Source: an uncultured Pelagibacteraceae bacterium
GTDB taxonomy: Bacteria > Pseudomonadota > Alphaproteobacteria > Pelagibacterales > Pelagibacteraceae
NCBI GenBank assembly: GCA_902607585.1
Contig: CACLKP010000005.1
Location: 1-32,921, forward strand
Reading direction: 5' to 3'
DNA: 32,921 nt
The notes below the pieces were generated by a model that saw only the letters and a list, made by a program, of their open reading frames with translations, was not told the origin of the DNA and made no database searches. A program made the translations under genes and the position numbers. Of the stretch, positions 23,851 through 31,819 are shown in pieces. How positions within the stretch are numbered: the first letter of the stretch is position 1; each line of letters starts with the position of its first letter.

Positions 23851-24831
23851 TTACAATCTACCACTTATTAATTTTATGAAATCAGCAATTTTTTTATTAC
23901 CATTATCGTTTAAATGAACATTATCTATAAATAAGAAATCTTTTGATGTGGAATTTTCTCTCAAATACGCATTCGAGTCATAAAATTTAATTCCACAGGA
24001 TTCGCTAGTTTTTTTAAAAAGTTTTCTTAACTTATTATATGATTTTTCAACCTTTTTATAAATATAGTTGTCAGAGCGTAAATTTGTGTAATCTAAAATT
24101 TTTTTTTCATCAACAGAGTAATTTTTACACCATCTTAAATAAGGTTGTAAAATAAAGTAGATTTTAGTATTTAAACTTTTTTCAATTAATTTCCATATTG
24201 AAAAATTTCTTAGTAAAATTTCATTAAGACTAATATTTAAAGTTTTGTTTTTACTAATATTTTGATTGAATTCAAAAAAATTTAATAAACTATTATTTTG
24301 TTTAGATAAATTATTCATGTTATTTACGAATTGATTGTTCCAGTATATAGGTCCTGGAAAATTCTTATTCATACTTTTATTGTAATTTAAAAGAATATCA
24401 TTCATACCGGACAAAATTACTATTTTATTGATCTTTTTGAGTTTGTAAAAAATTGATAAAAAAAGAATAATTTCCTGGAATTGATTATAAGCTCTAACTC
24501 CAAGATTGTAGTAATTTTCATTGTTATTACTTAAAAAAGAGCTAATTGTATTTTTATCATTACTGCTACCTATTCCAAGAACTACAGAAGAGCCAACTAA
24601 TAATGAATTTTTATTTTTTTTAATATCAAAAATAGAACCTTTTATTTTTTTTCCAACATCATTGAATCTTAAACCAAGAATGTCTGTATTAATTACATTA
24701 GATCTGTGATTTTTTTTATGCATAAACATTAAATTTGGAGTCCAATAGTCTCTAAATTCATCATATTGTTTTCTGTAAGGACACAAGCTGTATCTAAGAA
24801 TTTCTTCTTTTTTGGTTAATTTTACACGCAT
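23851..24831 (-). CDS. SGNH/GDSL-type hydrolase-like protein
   Basis: 326 residues. SGNH blocks are recognisable: a block I variant GSSVVLGIG at 80-88 (canonical GDSxxxG with Asp replaced by Ser, predicted nucleophile Ser82), a block II NLGVRAYN near 108-115, a block III SGMND near 141, and a DNVHLND near residue 305 carrying the catalytic Asp and His. There is no signal peptide, so it acts in the cytosol. Such proteins in glycan clusters add or remove acyl groups, usually O- or N-acetyl. The long N-terminal stretch (1-70) has no known domain. It is 13 bases upstream of asnB. Confidence 0.72.
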   Translation of the reverse strand: MRVKLTKKEEILRYSLCPYRKQYDEFRDYWTPNLMFMHKKNHRSNVINTDILGLRFNDVGKKIKGSIFDIKKNKNSLLVGSSVVLGIGSSNDKNTISSFLSNNNENYYNLGVRAYNQFQEIILFLSIFYKLKKINKIVILSGMNDILLNYNKSMNKNFPGPIYWNNQFVNNMNNLSKQNNSLLNFFEFNQNISKNKTLNISLNEILLRNFSIWKLIEKSLNTKIYFILQPYLRWCKNYSVDEKKILDYTNLRSDNYIYKKVEKSYNKLRKLFKKTSESCGIKFYDSNAYLRENSTSKDFLFIDNVHLNDNGNKKIADFIKLISGRL

Positions 24832-24857
24832 AATTTTTATATTAATTTATAATTTTT

Positions 24858-26036
24858 TTAATTTTTTATACACTTTCTTAAATACTTTTTTAAAACCTTA
24901 TTATTTTTATTAAAGGCCATACAAAGAGAGGAATATTTTCTTGCAATAACATTCCATTTTTGTGGAGAATAATTGAACATTTTTTTTATTCTTAATTCTA
25001 TATTTGAATATGTTGGATTTTGAATAAATAAAATACTATTTTTTAGCAATTTGCCATAAAAAATTTCTTTCATCACTTGTTTAGATGGGATAATTAATAC
25101 TCTCTTGTGTTTAACTAAAGCTTCATAAGCCATTGTTGAATGATCTGTTACTACGAAAAAAGAATTGTTAACAACTTCATAGTTATAGTTGGGAATAGTT
25201 TCATAGCCAGAGGTAGAATAGAAAGATGCTAAAGAAATTCCATTAATTGTTCGTTTTGGGATATAATTCCAATTATTCAGTTTAAAATAATTTCTATAAG
25301 TATTTTCAAATTCTTCACCATCTTTTGATAAAAGGGATAATTTATAATTATTTTCGATACATATTTTACAAATTTTATTAAATATTAATATAAAATGAGC
25401 AAGCTTTTTTTTAAATGAATCATCTTTTTTAATTTTCATTTCTAGGGTATCAAAATGAAAAGAACTTATAAATAATATCTCTTTAGAATGCAATTTTTTT
25501 TTTACAATAAATAAATTTTTTTTTTTTATAAGATACTTATTATTTTCAAAACTTCCGTATTTTAAAATTTTACCATCTATAATTTTTTTATGATTATCTA
25601 AATCAATTTGACCAAAAACGAATATGTAATCAGAAAAAAATTTACAACTTGGAATTTTTTTTCTACTATCTTTAATGTATTTATAAAAATGTTTAGGCTT
25701 GGATGTAGATTGAACGCTTATATATTTACAATCTTTATAAATATTTTTAAGCATAAAAAAACCTGGGTCACAATCATTAAATGTAATTATTACTTTCGGA
25801 GATATAAATTTAAAGAAATTAACTTTATAGTTTTTTTTTATATTTTTTAAACCATTGGTAAAAATTGTATAAAATAAAACATACAAATTAATTTCTTCAT
25901 ACCTATTATAAAACACTGCATATTTTTTGGATATTGAATCCATTTTACTTTTTGATATTCCGTCATATAACAAAATATTATTATGTAGGGGCTTTTTAAA
26001 AATAAATCGTATTCTACGCAAATTTACTAAAAACAT
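24858..26036 (-). CDS. Surface-polysaccharide biosynthesis protein, GT-B-like
   Basis: 392 residues with very high Lys, Asn and Ile content. The C-terminal VVTDHSTMAYEALVKHKRVLIIPSKQ near residues 295-320 is the donor-side motif of GT-B-fold sugar enzymes (UDP-GlcNAc 2-epimerases, polyglycerol/sialic transferases). The overall organisation resembles the LA_1612-type surface-carbohydrate proteins found beside NeuA/NeuB genes. It could act as a glycosyltransferase or, less likely, as a sugar 2-epimerase; the sequence does not decide. It overlaps no neighbour and is 5 bases upstream of the short NeuB-like gene. Confidence 0.65.
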   Translation of the reverse strand: MFLVNLRRIRFIFKKPLHNNILLYDGISKSKMDSISKKYAVFYNRYEEINLYVLFYTIFTNGLKNIKKNYKVNFFKFISPKVIITFNDCDPGFFMLKNIYKDCKYISVQSTSKPKHFYKYIKDSRKKIPSCKFFSDYIFVFGQIDLDNHKKIIDGKILKYGSFENNKYLIKKKNLFIVKKKLHSKEILFISSFHFDTLEMKIKKDDSFKKKLAHFILIFNKICKICIENNYKLSLLSKDGEEFENTYRNYFKLNNWNYIPKRTINGISLASFYSTSGYETIPNYNYEVVNNSFFVVTDHSTMAYEALVKHKRVLIIPSKQVMKEIFYGKLLKNSILFIQNPTYSNIELRIKKMFNYSPQKWNVIARKYSSLCMAFNKNNKVLKKYLRKCIKN

Positions 26037-26041
26037 TTTTG

Positions 26042-26755
26042 TTATTTAATCTTTTTTGGTTTGTTTCCAATTTGATTTATCTCATCTGTTAATTTTTTTA
26101 ATAAAACTAAATCATTATAATCCATACTTCCTAGATGTCCTTTTTCGGTTTCTTTTTGCAAATTCTTATTAATTGTAAAATGTTTCTCTAAATATTTACC
26201 TCCAAGTGAGCAGGATTTTATAGCAACCGAAATTCCTAAACTGTGATCTGAAACACCGTCAAAAATTGATTTTTCAAAATTAGGTATAACAACATCAGAT
26301 AAAAGTGTTGGATAATTTGAAATGCAACTTAAAAATATTCTATCATTTTTTTTTTCTATATTAACTTTATCAATCTCAGAAGGTCTAATGGAAATAAATG
26401 TTGGTATATTAAGTTTAAGAATTGAACTAACAAGCTTAGGATTCTCTGTGTGCATCCTTGCGGGAATTTTTAAGTATTTAAGATTAAGTTTTACACACCA
26501 ATCTAAAGTTTCCTCGGTAAAAGCCGTGGCAAAAGGAGTTATGCCGATGTCATTGCTATAATTAACTAGATCTTTAAGTTGAGAAAAGGTTAGTTCTCCA
26601 TACGATCGATCAAAACCATCTTTACTAAACATATTATTTTGTAAAAGTTGAAATTTCACTGCAGAAGCCCCTGCTAGAAAAGAATAATTAATCATTCTTT
26701 TCGCTTTATGAAGATCTCCAGAATGCTGAGGAAATATTTCTGAAATAATATACAT
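26042..26755 (-). CDS. Short NeuB-like synthase lacking the SAF domain
   Basis: 237 residues covering only the TIM barrel of sialic-acid synthases, which condense PEP with an N-acetyl sugar. Recognisable segments are IISEIFPQHSGDL, GASAVKFQLLQ, PFATAFTEETLDW, YLKIPARM, LSCISNYPT, GVSDHSLGIS and GGKYLEKHFTINKN. The C-terminal antifreeze-like SAF domain, which supplies an arginine to the sugar site in NeuB dimers, is absent: the chain ends about 30 residues after the barrel. It may use another subunit's SAF domain, act on a different substrate, or be decaying. It starts 13 bases after the stop of the upstream fusion gene, in an operon. Confidence 0.8.
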   Translation of the reverse strand: MYIISEIFPQHSGDLHKAKRMINYSFLAGASAVKFQLLQNNMFSKDGFDRSYGELTFSQLKDLVNYSNDIGITPFATAFTEETLDWCVKLNLKYLKIPARMHTENPKLVSSILKLNIPTFISIRPSEIDKVNIEKKNDRIFLSCISNYPTLLSDVVIPNFEKSIFDGVSDHSLGISVAIKSCSLGGKYLEKHFTINKNLQKETEKGHLGSMDYNDLVLLKKLTDEINQIGNKPKKIK

Positions 26756-26768
26756 TGTTAATTATTTA

Positions 26769-28175
26769 TTAAAGTGTATTAAATTTTTTATAATTATTGG
26801 CAATTTGTTTTGCTATCTCAAAATCAAATTTATTATTAATTTTAAAGCTTGATAAATTGTTTAGCATTTCATGACCAATTCGTATATTTTTTTTTGAATT
26901 TTCATAAAAATAGCTCAACTTGTTAACGGTAAAATCTCCAGTTTCTATAAAAATTTCATCACTTTCTATTTTCATCTGAATTTTTTTACTTTTTGTTATT
27001 ATTTGTGTTTTATCGTAATTTCGTAATGGTTTTAATGATTTGCCATTGTGTTTAAAAAATAATGAATTTCTAGTAGAAACACCATAAACGATGTCCAAAT
27101 TAAATATTTGGATACTATTTATTGCGTTTTCAATATGTTTATAATTTCTAAATGGGCAGAGAAATTTTGACAAAACTATATATTCGGTTTCAAACTTAAG
27201 TTTATTTCTTAGTTTTTTAACTGCATCTTTTACAGAATCATCTACTAAAACACCTTGTGTTGATAAAATAGGATTTCTTTTAATTGCAAGTAATTTTTTA
27301 TTTTTCTTATTTTTTATATAATCTAATACTTTTGTATCTGGACTAGATACGACAACGTAGTCAATATTTTTAACTGCTAATAAATTTTCAATTGTCCAAT
27401 CTATTAAATTTTTTTTCCCTAGTTTAGCAAATATTTGCGTAAACTTTTCATATTTTTCTCCTCTAACCGGAAGAAAAGCTATAATTTTTTTTTTAGAATT
27501 ATAGTTATTTTTAAAAAAAATCTTGTTTTTATTTTCAAGTATTTTTTTCTTGTTTTCTGTTAAATTTGAACCATGCCGTCTATAATAAAATAAAGGTATA
27601 TTAATATTCATAATTTTAAATTTTTTATAAAAACGCAACCATATATCAACGCCGTCTTGACATGTGAAATTTTCATCATACCCACCATTTAAAATTAGTG
27701 TTTTGGTTCTGAAAAGGGTGCAAGCGCCGTGGGCCGGCGCATCATATAATTTTACATTTTCAAAATCATATCTTCTTATGGTATATAAAATGTTCCCATT
27801 ACCATCTACTTCGTAATAATCTGGAAAAATTAGTTCTCTGTCTCTATTTTTATCTAATTTATTAACCATTATTTCAATTGCATTTTTATCTAACCAATCA
27901 TCAGCATCTAATCTTAAGATGTACTCACCTTTTGCAGCTCTTAGGGCAATATTACAGTTTTTAATTAGTCCTTGGTTTTTGTTAAACAGAGAACTTATAA
28001 AAGGATATTTTCTTGTATATTTGTTTATAATTTTTTTTGATGAATCTGTTGAGCCATCATCGATAATTAGAATCTCAATCTGTTTAAAAGTTTGTTTTAC
28101 AACGCTATCTATAGCTTTAGATATGAATTTTCCATAATTATAGTTTGTTATATATACTGTTACTTTTGGATTCAT
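26769..28175 (-). CDS. Glycosyltransferase family 2 / CMP-sugar synthetase-like fusion
   Basis: 468 residues in two parts. Residues 1 to about 225 form a GT-A glycosyltransferase 2 domain: VTVYITNYNYGKFISKAIDS, IEILIIDDGSTDSS, LRLDADDW (DxD metal site), GACTLFRT. From about 230, KKIIAFLPVRGEKYEKF through NLIDWTIENLLAV and ISFFYENSK-like segments to KFDFEIAKQIANN trace the fold of CMP-sialic-acid synthetases. In that half the usual RxGSKxxPxKN nucleotide loop reads RGEKYEKFTQIFAKLGKKN. The DIDTxxDF metal motif reads KINNKFDF, so its catalytic activity is doubtful. The arrangement could tie nucleotide-sugar handling to transfer. Confidence 0.8.
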   Translation of the reverse strand: MNPKVTVYITNYNYGKFISKAIDSVVKQTFKQIEILIIDDGSTDSSKKIINKYTRKYPFISSLFNKNQGLIKNCNIALRAAKGEYILRLDADDWLDKNAIEIMVNKLDKNRDRELIFPDYYEVDGNGNILYTIRRYDFENVKLYDAPAHGACTLFRTKTLILNGGYDENFTCQDGVDIWLRFYKKFKIMNINIPLFYYRRHGSNLTENKKKILENKNKIFFKNNYNSKKKIIAFLPVRGEKYEKFTQIFAKLGKKNLIDWTIENLLAVKNIDYVVVSSPDTKVLDYIKNKKNKKLLAIKRNPILSTQGVLVDDSVKDAVKKLRNKLKFETEYIVLSKFLCPFRNYKHIENAINSIQIFNLDIVYGVSTRNSLFFKHNGKSLKPLRNYDKTQIITKSKKIQMKIESDEIFIETGDFTVNKLSYFYENSKKNIRIGHEMLNNLSSFKINNKFDFEIAKQIANNYKKFNTL

Positions 28176-28189
28176 TGATTTCTATATAT

Positions 28190-28204
28190 GTTCAATAATT
28201 GAAC
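28190..28204. repeat. Perfect 15-bp palindrome upstream of the fusion gene
   Basis: GTTCAAT and ATTGAAC flank a single central A, about 15 bases before the fusion gene's ATG on the minus strand. It could be an operator or form a small leader hairpin that hides the start region. Confidence 0.35.
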
Positions 28205-28223
28205 GGAGAATATCTAGAAATTG

Positions 28224-28241
28224 TTTTACTGTAAAGTAAAA
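28224..28241. repeat. Short hairpin-forming inverted repeat after the epimerase gene
   Basis: TTTTACT and AGTAAAA flank a 4-base loop, 12 bases after the epimerase stop (read on the minus strand, the epimerase is upstream in the other direction only by position: its start is at 29188). No U-run follows on the minus strand, so a classical terminator is not supported; on RNA it would be a weak 7-bp hairpin. Confidence 0.3.
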
Positions 28242-28252
28242 TTATTTATTAT

Positions 28253-29188
28253 TTATTTGGTTTTGTTAAATTGATCTAGGTAATAAGGTATTGTTTTTTT
28301 AAGTCCTGAAACTAAGTCCCATTTTAACTCATAATTGAGAAATTTTTTTAATGGTCGTGGATCCAATTTAATCTCTATTTTATGTTCGCCGGGTCTCATT
28401 TTTACAAATTTTTTATTCATTTTTTTACCCCAAGCTTCTTCCAATGCATTCACAATATCTAAAACAGAATAATTTTTACCTCTACCAACATGAATAACTT
28501 CTATTCCAGTATCTACTTCTTTTTCTACCATTCTTAAAAAAGTTTCAGCTACATCATCAACATAAATATACTCAGATTTTTGTTTACCATCTCCATATAT
28601 CGTAATTTCTTTTTTTACTAACGTATCCATTATGAAAGAGGGTATTATTTTTTGATAGTTGAATGGAGCATTAAAATCTGCTTGTAACCATCTCTCCCCC
28701 GGGCCATATATATTACCTAATTTTATACAAGAAACATTCAGCTTATATTCCTTGTTAAAAAGTTGAGCGATTCTTTCTACAGCTTGTTTAGTAATTTTAT
28801 AAGGATTCAACCATGTCACATCTGGGGTAGTCGGAATTATTACTTTTTTATAATTATATTTTTTTGTAAGTTTAAGAATTTTTGTAGTTCCTAAAATATT
28901 AGTTTTAACTACATCTTCAATATCGTATGTTGTAATTGTTTCTGAGGTGCCAAGTATTGCAGCTAAATGTATTAAATAATTATTTTTTTTTATTAAAGTT
29001 TCTAATTTTTCATAGTCATGAATATTTAAACTAAAAAAATTAATATTATTATATTTTTTTTTTAAATTTTTTATCTCTTCAGATTCCCAAAGATCTATTA
29101 CTGTAAGATTATGTTTGTTTTGAATGAATTTTTCTACAATGTGGCTACCAATAAACCCTGAGCCACCTGTGACTATAATATTTTTCAT
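28253..29188 (-). CDS. NAD-dependent sugar epimerase/dehydratase (extended SDR)
   Basis: 311 residues with the extended-SDR fold acting on nucleotide sugars in the cytosol. The Rossmann glycine motif GGSGFIG is at 8-14, an aspartate-ending second strand (VIDLW) follows at 30-34, and catalytic Tyr130 and Lys134 are in NPYKITK. Other family marks are HLAAILG near 74-80, KLGNIYGPGERW, and YIYVDDVAETF. The usual catalytic Ser/Thr around 120 is probably Thr120/Thr121 in IIPTTPD. Substrate (4-epimerisation, 4,6-dehydration or other) cannot be read. It is separated from the neighbours by 77 and 48 bases, unlike the tightly packed genes around it. Confidence 0.85.
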   Translation of the reverse strand: MKNIIVTGGSGFIGSHIVEKFIQNKHNLTVIDLWESEEIKNLKKKYNNINFFSLNIHDYEKLETLIKKNNYLIHLAAILGTSETITTYDIEDVVKTNILGTTKILKLTKKYNYKKVIIPTTPDVTWLNPYKITKQAVERIAQLFNKEYKLNVSCIKLGNIYGPGERWLQADFNAPFNYQKIIPSFIMDTLVKKEITIYGDGKQKSEYIYVDDVAETFLRMVEKEVDTGIEVIHVGRGKNYSVLDIVNALEEAWGKKMNKKFVKMRPGEHKIEIKLDPRPLKKFLNYELKWDLVSGLKKTIPYYLDQFNKTK

Positions 29189-29237
29189 TTGGAGGGTGTA
29201 ATTCTAAAAAACTTAAAAGTCAATATAATCTTTGCAT

Positions 29238-30017
29238 CTATCTATTTAATGCCATTTCGGTAATTTTTTTTCTAGATTTTAAATATTTTAGTAGAAATAA
29301 ATCGAAAGGAGTATTGATATCATATGCTTCTTTTTTTGATATTTCATAGCTAATACAGGACTTAATATCAAAAGCTGCTTCTCTCAGTTTGGTTAAATCT
29401 TTATTAAAAAATTTATAAAAATACTTTGTCTTTGTTATTTGTATGCTTGATGACATTTTAAAAAAAGTTGGTCTGTCTTGAGATCTTTCAAATTTTGAAT
29501 AATTTAAATTTTTATAATTAAAAATATTGAACAAAATCCTTTTTTTATTTTTAGCAATTAGCATAAAAGGGTCATCATTGGATTTATGGATCGTGACTAT
29601 TGAATTAAACTGATCATTTTTTTTAATTCTATTAAATGAATTTATTATAGATTTTTTTTTTACAAATGGATTTGTTGAGGGAAATACACCTATATATTTT
29701 GGAAGTTTGATTTTTTTTTTTGAATAAAATTTTATTAAATGAATGACTGCAGAAATCATTGGTGAATTAGAATTTGATATTATTTTTGGTCTTAAATATG
29801 GAATTATAGCACCAGACCGTTTGGCCACTTTAGCTATTTTTTTTGAGTTTGTGGAAACTATAACTGGTCCTAAGTTCGTTTCTAAACAAACTTTTATTTT
29901 ATTTTGAATTAGTGATCTTTTTCCAATCTTCTGTAGATTTTTATTTTTTATTCTTGTTGAACCTGATCTCGCTGGAATAAACAAAATCAAATCTTTTGAT
30001 TTAAAATTCTTCTCCAT
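29238..30017 (-). CDS. neuA: CMP-nonulosonate (sialic-acid-like) synthetase
   Basis: 259-residue cytidylyltransferase that activates a nine-carbon acid sugar with CTP. The nucleotide-binding loop IPARSGSTRIKNKNLQKIG (about 14-32) keeps the RxGSxRIxxKN pattern, GVFPSTNPFV stands for the usual LQPTSP, and YDINTPFDL near 235 holds the conserved acidic pair region (D-x-N-T). It overlaps the end of the NeuB-SAF-SpsF gene by 31 bases, so translation of the two is likely coupled. The name neuA is used for the family; the sugar could be legionaminic, pseudaminic or another nonulosonic acid. Confidence 0.82.
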   Translation of the reverse strand: MEKNFKSKDLILFIPARSGSTRIKNKNLQKIGKRSLIQNKIKVCLETNLGPVIVSTNSKKIAKVAKRSGAIIPYLRPKIISNSNSPMISAVIHLIKFYSKKKIKLPKYIGVFPSTNPFVKKKSIINSFNRIKKNDQFNSIVTIHKSNDDPFMLIAKNKKRILFNIFNYKNLNYSKFERSQDRPTFFKMSSSIQITKTKYFYKFFNKDLTKLREAAFDIKSCISYEISKKEAYDINTPFDLFLLKYLKSRKKITEMALNR

Positions 30018-31819
30018 AAAAAATTTGTATTAATTTTTTTAACTTCCTTAATGTAAACTTTCCTTTTATCAAAAATTTTTTTATTTTTTGAATAAAAGTT
30101 CATAATATCACTCATGTTATAATTTATAAGTTTTCTTTTTTTTTGCATTGAAATCAAAAATTTCCGAACAATATTAAAATCTTGCAAAGTATCTATTGTA
30201 AGCCGTATTTTTTTATTAAATTTATTTATAACTGGTAATGATTGAGTGTTAAATTGATCCTTGTATCTATTAATATAAAAAGTGAGGTATTCAGATCCCG
30301 ATGTATCTTCTGCCAAATATTGTATCTTTTTCAATAAACTCGCATCAAATACCTCAACTTCAGTACCTCTAGGTAATAATCTATTTTCACTATAATTTAA
30401 ATTTTTGTTTAAGTGCAAATCTATAGTTTTGTCTAAAAAATATGGATCAATCAAAATATCATCTCCGGTTATTCTTATTACCACATTAGTTTTTTTACCT
30501 GATATGGCTCCAAGCATCCTATTCAATACATTTTTATTCTCACCAGCAAAAAAATTTATTTCCCACTTTTTTGCTATTTTTCTAAAAATTTTATCCTGTT
30601 TAAGTTTTGTGGTACATAAAATAATTTCGTTTACTTTCTTTGCTTTTTTTACTCTGTTGATTAGATGCTCGATAGTATAAAGGCCACAAATTTTTTTTAG
30701 AGCTTTTTTTGGTAATCTTTTCGAATCGGTTCTTGCAACAATAATTGCAGTCACATAATTTTTCAGATCTGATTTTTTAATAGGACTCTCGATAGATATA
30801 TTTCTTAGAACTTTTTTACCTATCAAATCTTCCGCAAAAACTGGATGAATATCACTTGTTGAGGGCCTTTTCATAATTAAATCACTTTTTTTTATTATAG
30901 AGTTTTTTTTAATCAAATTTTTAGAAAACCATATTTTCTTCATGTTGTTTCTGTAGTTATTTTCAGCTTTATTAATTTCAAATGATTTTTTTCCTTTAGC
31001 AATTTTAATTTGCGATCTATATTTTTGTAGTTTTTGTTTATTAAACTTAGAATTTCGATATCTAATTAATTTTACAAATTGTCTAAATTCTTGCGGCTCC
31101 AGGGATGAATAATAATCGACTCCTTTTTTTGATCTATTAAAAGTTATATGTTTTTCAATGTATCGAGCTCCCAAATCTATTGCTATTTGGGGTACAATAA
31201 AATTCAAAGGGTCATCACCTGAAATATGATCTTGATAACCGAATTCACAGCAACCTTTGAATATTTCTTTAAATAAACCAATTCTTAATAATTCGCAGTC
31301 TTCCACTTTTGTTGGAAAACTTTGAAATCCGTGAAGCAAAATAGGTATTTTATTATTTTTCTTAAATATATTAATCGCATAACCTATTTCGTTTATTGTG
31401 CTTCCCCCAGTCGACAAAAATATCTTTTTTTTAGTTTTTGTTAAATTATTGAGAAGAAAAATATTATTTAGGTCTGATGAATGTAATTTAAAACCATCAA
31501 CATCTAAATCTTTTGCTAACTTTAAAGCTTTTTCTCCAAAAACATCACAATATATTTTAACCTTTTTATTTTTTAATTTTGGAATTATTTTAAACCAGGT
31601 TTCCGGAGTAAAAGATTGTTTTTTAAAATGATTGTATCGTTTATGATTTGAAGATAATAATTCTTCGGCAAAATAAATTTGATATTTGATAGCATCCGCC
31701 CCTGAATTAATACCCTCAACACCCAAGCTATAAGCCATACCTGGATCACCTTGGTGTGCATTAGCAATCTCAGCGATTATTTCTATTTTATTTTGATTTG
31801 CTAACTGATCGTTTTCCAT
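29987..31819 (-). CDS. NeuB-type synthase fused to SAF domain and SpsF-like cytidylyltransferase
   Basis: 610 residues with three domains. About 1-270 form the sialic-acid-synthase TIM barrel: EIIAEIANAHQGD, GADAIKYQI, FKLHSSDL, LSTGGSTINEI, LLHGFQSFPT, GYQDHISGDD and ARYIEKHITFNRSKKG. About 285-352 form the antifreeze-like SAF domain with MKRPSTSDIHP, retaining the arginine expected at the sugar site. From 355, TAIIVARTDSKRLPKKALKKI through ENKNVLNRM and IRITGDDILIDP mark an SpsF/KdsB-like cytidylyltransferase. One chain could thus make and activate a nonulosonic acid. It begins 19 bases inside the radical SAM gene's 3' end and overlaps neuA. Confidence 0.85.
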   Translation of the reverse strand: MENDQLANQNKIEIIAEIANAHQGDPGMAYSLGVEGINSGADAIKYQIYFAEELLSSNHKRYNHFKKQSFTPETWFKIIPKLKNKKVKIYCDVFGEKALKLAKDLDVDGFKLHSSDLNNIFLLNNLTKTKKKIFLSTGGSTINEIGYAINIFKKNNKIPILLHGFQSFPTKVEDCELLRIGLFKEIFKGCCEFGYQDHISGDDPLNFIVPQIAIDLGARYIEKHITFNRSKKGVDYYSSLEPQEFRQFVKLIRYRNSKFNKQKLQKYRSQIKIAKGKKSFEINKAENNYRNNMKKIWFSKNLIKKNSIIKKSDLIMKRPSTSDIHPVFAEDLIGKKVLRNISIESPIKKSDLKNYVTAIIVARTDSKRLPKKALKKICGLYTIEHLINRVKKAKKVNEIILCTTKLKQDKIFRKIAKKWEINFFAGENKNVLNRMLGAISGKKTNVVIRITGDDILIDPYFLDKTIDLHLNKNLNYSENRLLPRGTEVEVFDASLLKKIQYLAEDTSGSEYLTFYINRYKDQFNTQSLPVINKFNKKIRLTIDTLQDFNIVRKFLISMQKKRKLINYNMSDIMNFYSKNKKIFDKRKVYIKEVKKINTNFLWRRILNQKI

